Assembly (NCBI GenBank): GCA_015487985.1
Contig: WFOP01000191.1
Span: 1 to 8,976, forward strand
Origin: Hyphomicrobiales bacterium
GTDB taxonomy: Bacteria; Pseudomonadota; Alphaproteobacteria; Rhizobiales; Devosiaceae
Length of the DNA: 8,976 nt
Direction of reading: 5' to 3'
This document shows, one piece after another, positions 7,457 through 8,976 of the stretch. The position numbers and the translations under genes were made by a program. Below the pieces are notes generated by a model. That model was not told the DNA's origin and searched no databases. It was given only the letters and a program-made list of their open reading frames with translations. Each line of letters opens with the position of its first letter. Position 1 is the first letter of the stretch.

Positions 7457-7531
7457 CGTTGGCTTTGCATAAAGTTGACACTAAGACATGCTTGAAAAAG
7501 CCCGCTGTCCATCCCATCAGGAACAATTCAA

Positions 7532-8050
7532 ATGGCCCATATATCCACCAATAATTCCAATTTTGCCAATGCGGCATTCATGGTTGGCTTCTTTACCATC
7601 GCAGGGGCATGGGGATTTGAATTGATCGGGGGTTATATCCCTTGCGAGCTTTGCCTTGCCCAGCGTATCCCCTATTATCTGGGCCTGCCCATATTGGGGG
7701 CAACCATTGTTCTTTGGAAAAAACTCCCCCCCTTTATAACCCTCATGCTCACATTGCTGGTTGCGGTGATTTTTTTATGGAGCATCTATCTGGGAGCTTT
7801 CCACTCCGGGGTTGAATGGAAGTTCTGGGCTGGCCCCACCGCTTGTTCAGGCACCGGCGAGGGCCTTAGCTTTAATGATCTGAGCAATCTGAGCGACGCT
7901 GCAATTGTCCCATGTGATGAACCTGAATTTCGTTTTCTCGGCATTAGTTTTGCCGGATATAATGCGCTGATCTCTTCGCTGATTGTGCTGCTTTTGGCCC
8001 GATCTTCCTTCGGCCAATTCAAGTCTATGAAGAAACAGCCTTCCGTTTAA
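7532..8050 (+). CDS. dsbB: Disulfide bond formation protein B (quinone-linked thiol oxidase)
   Basis: A 172-residue inner-membrane protein that reoxidises a DsbA-type periplasmic thiol oxidase and passes electrons to quinone. It has four hydrophobic helices (about 12-33, 46-62, 68-88, 138-157). The first periplasmic loop holds the redox pair C38-x-x-C41 (IPCELCLAQRIPYYLG), with R45 at the position of the quinone-interacting arginine of E. coli DsbB (R48). The second loop holds C105 and C128, the pair that contacts DsbA. All four essential cysteines are present. AGGA at 7519-7522 lies nine bases before the ATG. It may be co-transcribed with the upstream DedA/YqaA gene, although a TTGACA at 7475-7480 could mark its own -35 element. 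Its stop overlaps that of the convergent HNH gene. No dsbA lies in the window. Confidence 0.93.
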   Translation: MAHISTNNSNFANAAFMVGFFTIAGAWGFELIGGYIPCELCLAQRIPYYLGLPILGATIVLWKKLPPFITLMLTLLVAVIFLWSIYLGAFHSGVEWKFWAGPTACSGTGEGLSFNDLSNLSDAAIVPCDEPEFRFLGISFAGYNALISSLIVLLLARSSFGQFKSMKKQPSV

Positions 8051-8604
8051 GGCTCCAGTTCGATATCCCAATAAAGGTAGTCCATCCAGCTCTCATGCAG
8101 ATAGTTGGGGGGGAAGGCCCGCCCGTTATTATGCAGGTCAAACACGCTTGGTTGATAGGGGTTCTGACGCGGGTGCATACCGATTTCCGCCACTAATTTA
8201 TTGGCCTTGCGCAAATTGCATGGCGAACAGGCCGTTATTACATTCTGCCATGTCGTGCGCCCGCCCCGCGAACGCGGTATCAGATGGTCAAACGTCAGAT
8301 CTTCGCCGCTCCCGCAATATTGACAGATAAACCGATCCCGCAAAAACAGGTTAAACCGGGTAAAGGCGGGATGGGTCTGCGGCTTGATATATTCGCGCAA
8401 GGCCACCACGCTGGGCAGAGCCATTTCAAATGAGGGCGAATGGACTTTGGTTTCATAGTTTGAAATCACATTGACCCGGTCAAGACACACCGCCTTGATG
8501 GCGTCCTGCCAGTTCCACAGCGACAAGGGGTAATAGCTGAGCGGTCTGAAATCCGCATTCAGCACCAAAGTGGGACAACTTTCCAAGGAGACATGAACTC
8601 CCAC
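8047..8604 (-). CDS. HNH endonuclease family protein
   Basis: A 185-residue protein with a C-terminal HNH nuclease fold stabilised by a zinc-binding Cys4 cluster: C94-x-x-C97 (RFICQYCG) and C126-x-x-C129 (TACSPCNLRK). The metal-centre residues are D106-H107 (LTFDHLIPRSRGG), N121 and N130, an HNN variant of the motif. The N-terminal part (VLNADFRPLSYYPLSLWNWQDAIKAV) and the end (PPNYLHESWMDYLYWDIELEP) match a compact family that is widespread and chromosomal in alphaproteobacteria; its cellular role is not established. The start is a GTG at 8604, supported by AAGGGAG at 8612-8618 with a seven-base gap; no nearby in-frame ATG exists. The neighbours give no sign of a restriction or defence cassette. 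Confidence 0.93.
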   Translation of the reverse strand: MGVHVSLESCPTLVLNADFRPLSYYPLSLWNWQDAIKAVCLDRVNVISNYETKVHSPSFEMALPSVVALREYIKPQTHPAFTRFNLFLRDRFICQYCGSGEDLTFDHLIPRSRGGRTTWQNVITACSPCNLRKANKLVAEIGMHPRQNPYQPSVFDLHNNGRAFPPNYLHESWMDYLYWDIELEP

Positions 8605-8717
8605 AACAATACTCCCTTACAACAATACGCTCAAACTGACGCCCCACAAAATCATATCCTTTGAACCGGTATCTAAGCGCGTAAGAAAGCTCTTGAAAAG
8701 CAAAAAATGCAACCGTG

Positions 8718-8976
8718 TCAGCCAGCTTCTTTTGTGCCGGCGACTTCTCGCATAAAGGCCAGAGCAAATCCAAGCCCCTCGGCACTGATGGCATGCCCGC
8801 CCCCTTTATCCAGATGCATCGCCACTTTATAGCCCTTTTCCTTGAGATTTATCAGCGAATTCTGGCTGAGAGAAACCGGCACCACATCGTCCGCTGTCCC
8901 GTGTACCAGGCAGATTGGGGGCTTGGCGGTGATGCCTTCCATGCCATTATCCTCGCCAATCAGCCCACCCGAAAAC
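8718..8976 (-). CDS. Alpha/beta hydrolase (carboxylesterase/phospholipase type), C-terminal part
   Basis: The frame is open from the right window edge to a TGA at 8718, giving 85 residues of the C-terminus. The segment FSGGLIGEDNG followed by PPICLVHGTADDVVPV is the usual layout of carboxylesterase/acyl-protein-thioesterase-like hydrolases: a second SG motif, then HGxxDxVVP with the catalytic Asp, then the catalytic His in KGGGHAIS. The distance between them is normal for the family. The nucleophile Ser (GxSxG) and the N-terminus lie beyond the window. Hydrolysis of short-chain carboxylic or lipid esters is the family activity; the substrate is unknown. It lies 113 bp upstream of the HNH gene on the same strand. 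An ATG at 8942 is internal, because the conserved SG segment precedes it. Confidence 0.85.
   Translation of the reverse strand, partial: FSGGLIGEDNGMEGITAKPPICLVHGTADDVVPVSLSQNSLINLKEKGYKVAMHLDKGGGHAISAEGLGFALAFMREVAGTKEAG

Noticed and set aside
7475..7502. TTGACA and a small GCTT-GAAA-AAGC hairpin upstream of dsbB as promoter or terminator
   Set aside because: TTGACA has no convincing -10 at the right distance, and the 4-bp stem is too short for a terminator; it is noted only as a possible -35.
8047..8604. HNH nuclease as part of a restriction, homing or toxin system
   Set aside because: It matches a compact chromosomal alphaproteobacterial HNH family, and there is no partner methylase, immunity gene, intron or mobile element nearby.
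8480..8794. Minus-strand open frame of 104 codons overlapping the HNH gene start and the hydrolase end
   Set aside because: It is in a different frame from two well-supported genes on the same strand and shows no family features.

Overview
The window looks like ordinary chromosomal DNA of an alphaproteobacterium with moderate GC content. Supporting this are the short HNH endonuclease with Cys pairs, the YqaA-type DedA protein next to a compact DsbB, and Nramp transport with a Fur/Mur-like operator. Codon use looks even across the genes. I see no transposase, integrase, CRISPR array, tRNA or rRNA, and nothing that suggests a mobile or defence island. The finer taxonomic position cannot be read from this sequence.

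Layout. At 1-236 (minus) is the N-terminal part of an unrecognised secreted protein cut by the window edge. An intergenic stretch of about 380 bp follows, holding a Fur/Mur-like palindrome. It precedes mntH (614-1966, plus), a proton-coupled Mn(II)/divalent-metal transporter. mntH converges on a two-gene RND efflux operon on the minus strand: membrane-fusion adaptor (5142-6497) then inner-membrane permease (2017-5145), joined by a 4-bp ATGA overlap. The operon's upstream region (6498-6874) carries a perfect AGTGAGT-N4-ACTCACT inverted repeat placed between plausible -35 and -10 hexamers, the arrangement expected of a TetR/AcrR-type repressor operator. No regulator gene and no outer-membrane channel gene lie in the window.

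Divergent from the efflux operon are a DedA/YqaA-family membrane protein (6875-7456) and a DsbB-type disulfide oxidoreductase (7532-8050), both plus strand. dsbB converges on an HNH endonuclease (8047-8604, minus), and the two share the palindromic TTAA as overlapping stop codons. The C-terminal end of an alpha/beta hydrolase of the carboxylesterase/phospholipase type (8718-8976, minus) runs off the right edge.

Functionally most of this is envelope biology: metal import, drug or toxicant export, periplasmic disulfide formation, and a membrane protein of unknown transport role. I did not find a convincing new multi-gene system. The points most worth a second look are regulatory (the two operator-like palindromes), a 16-bp tandem duplication at the mntH stop codon, and the permease's Asn-Asn motif where AcrB has its TM10 lysine.
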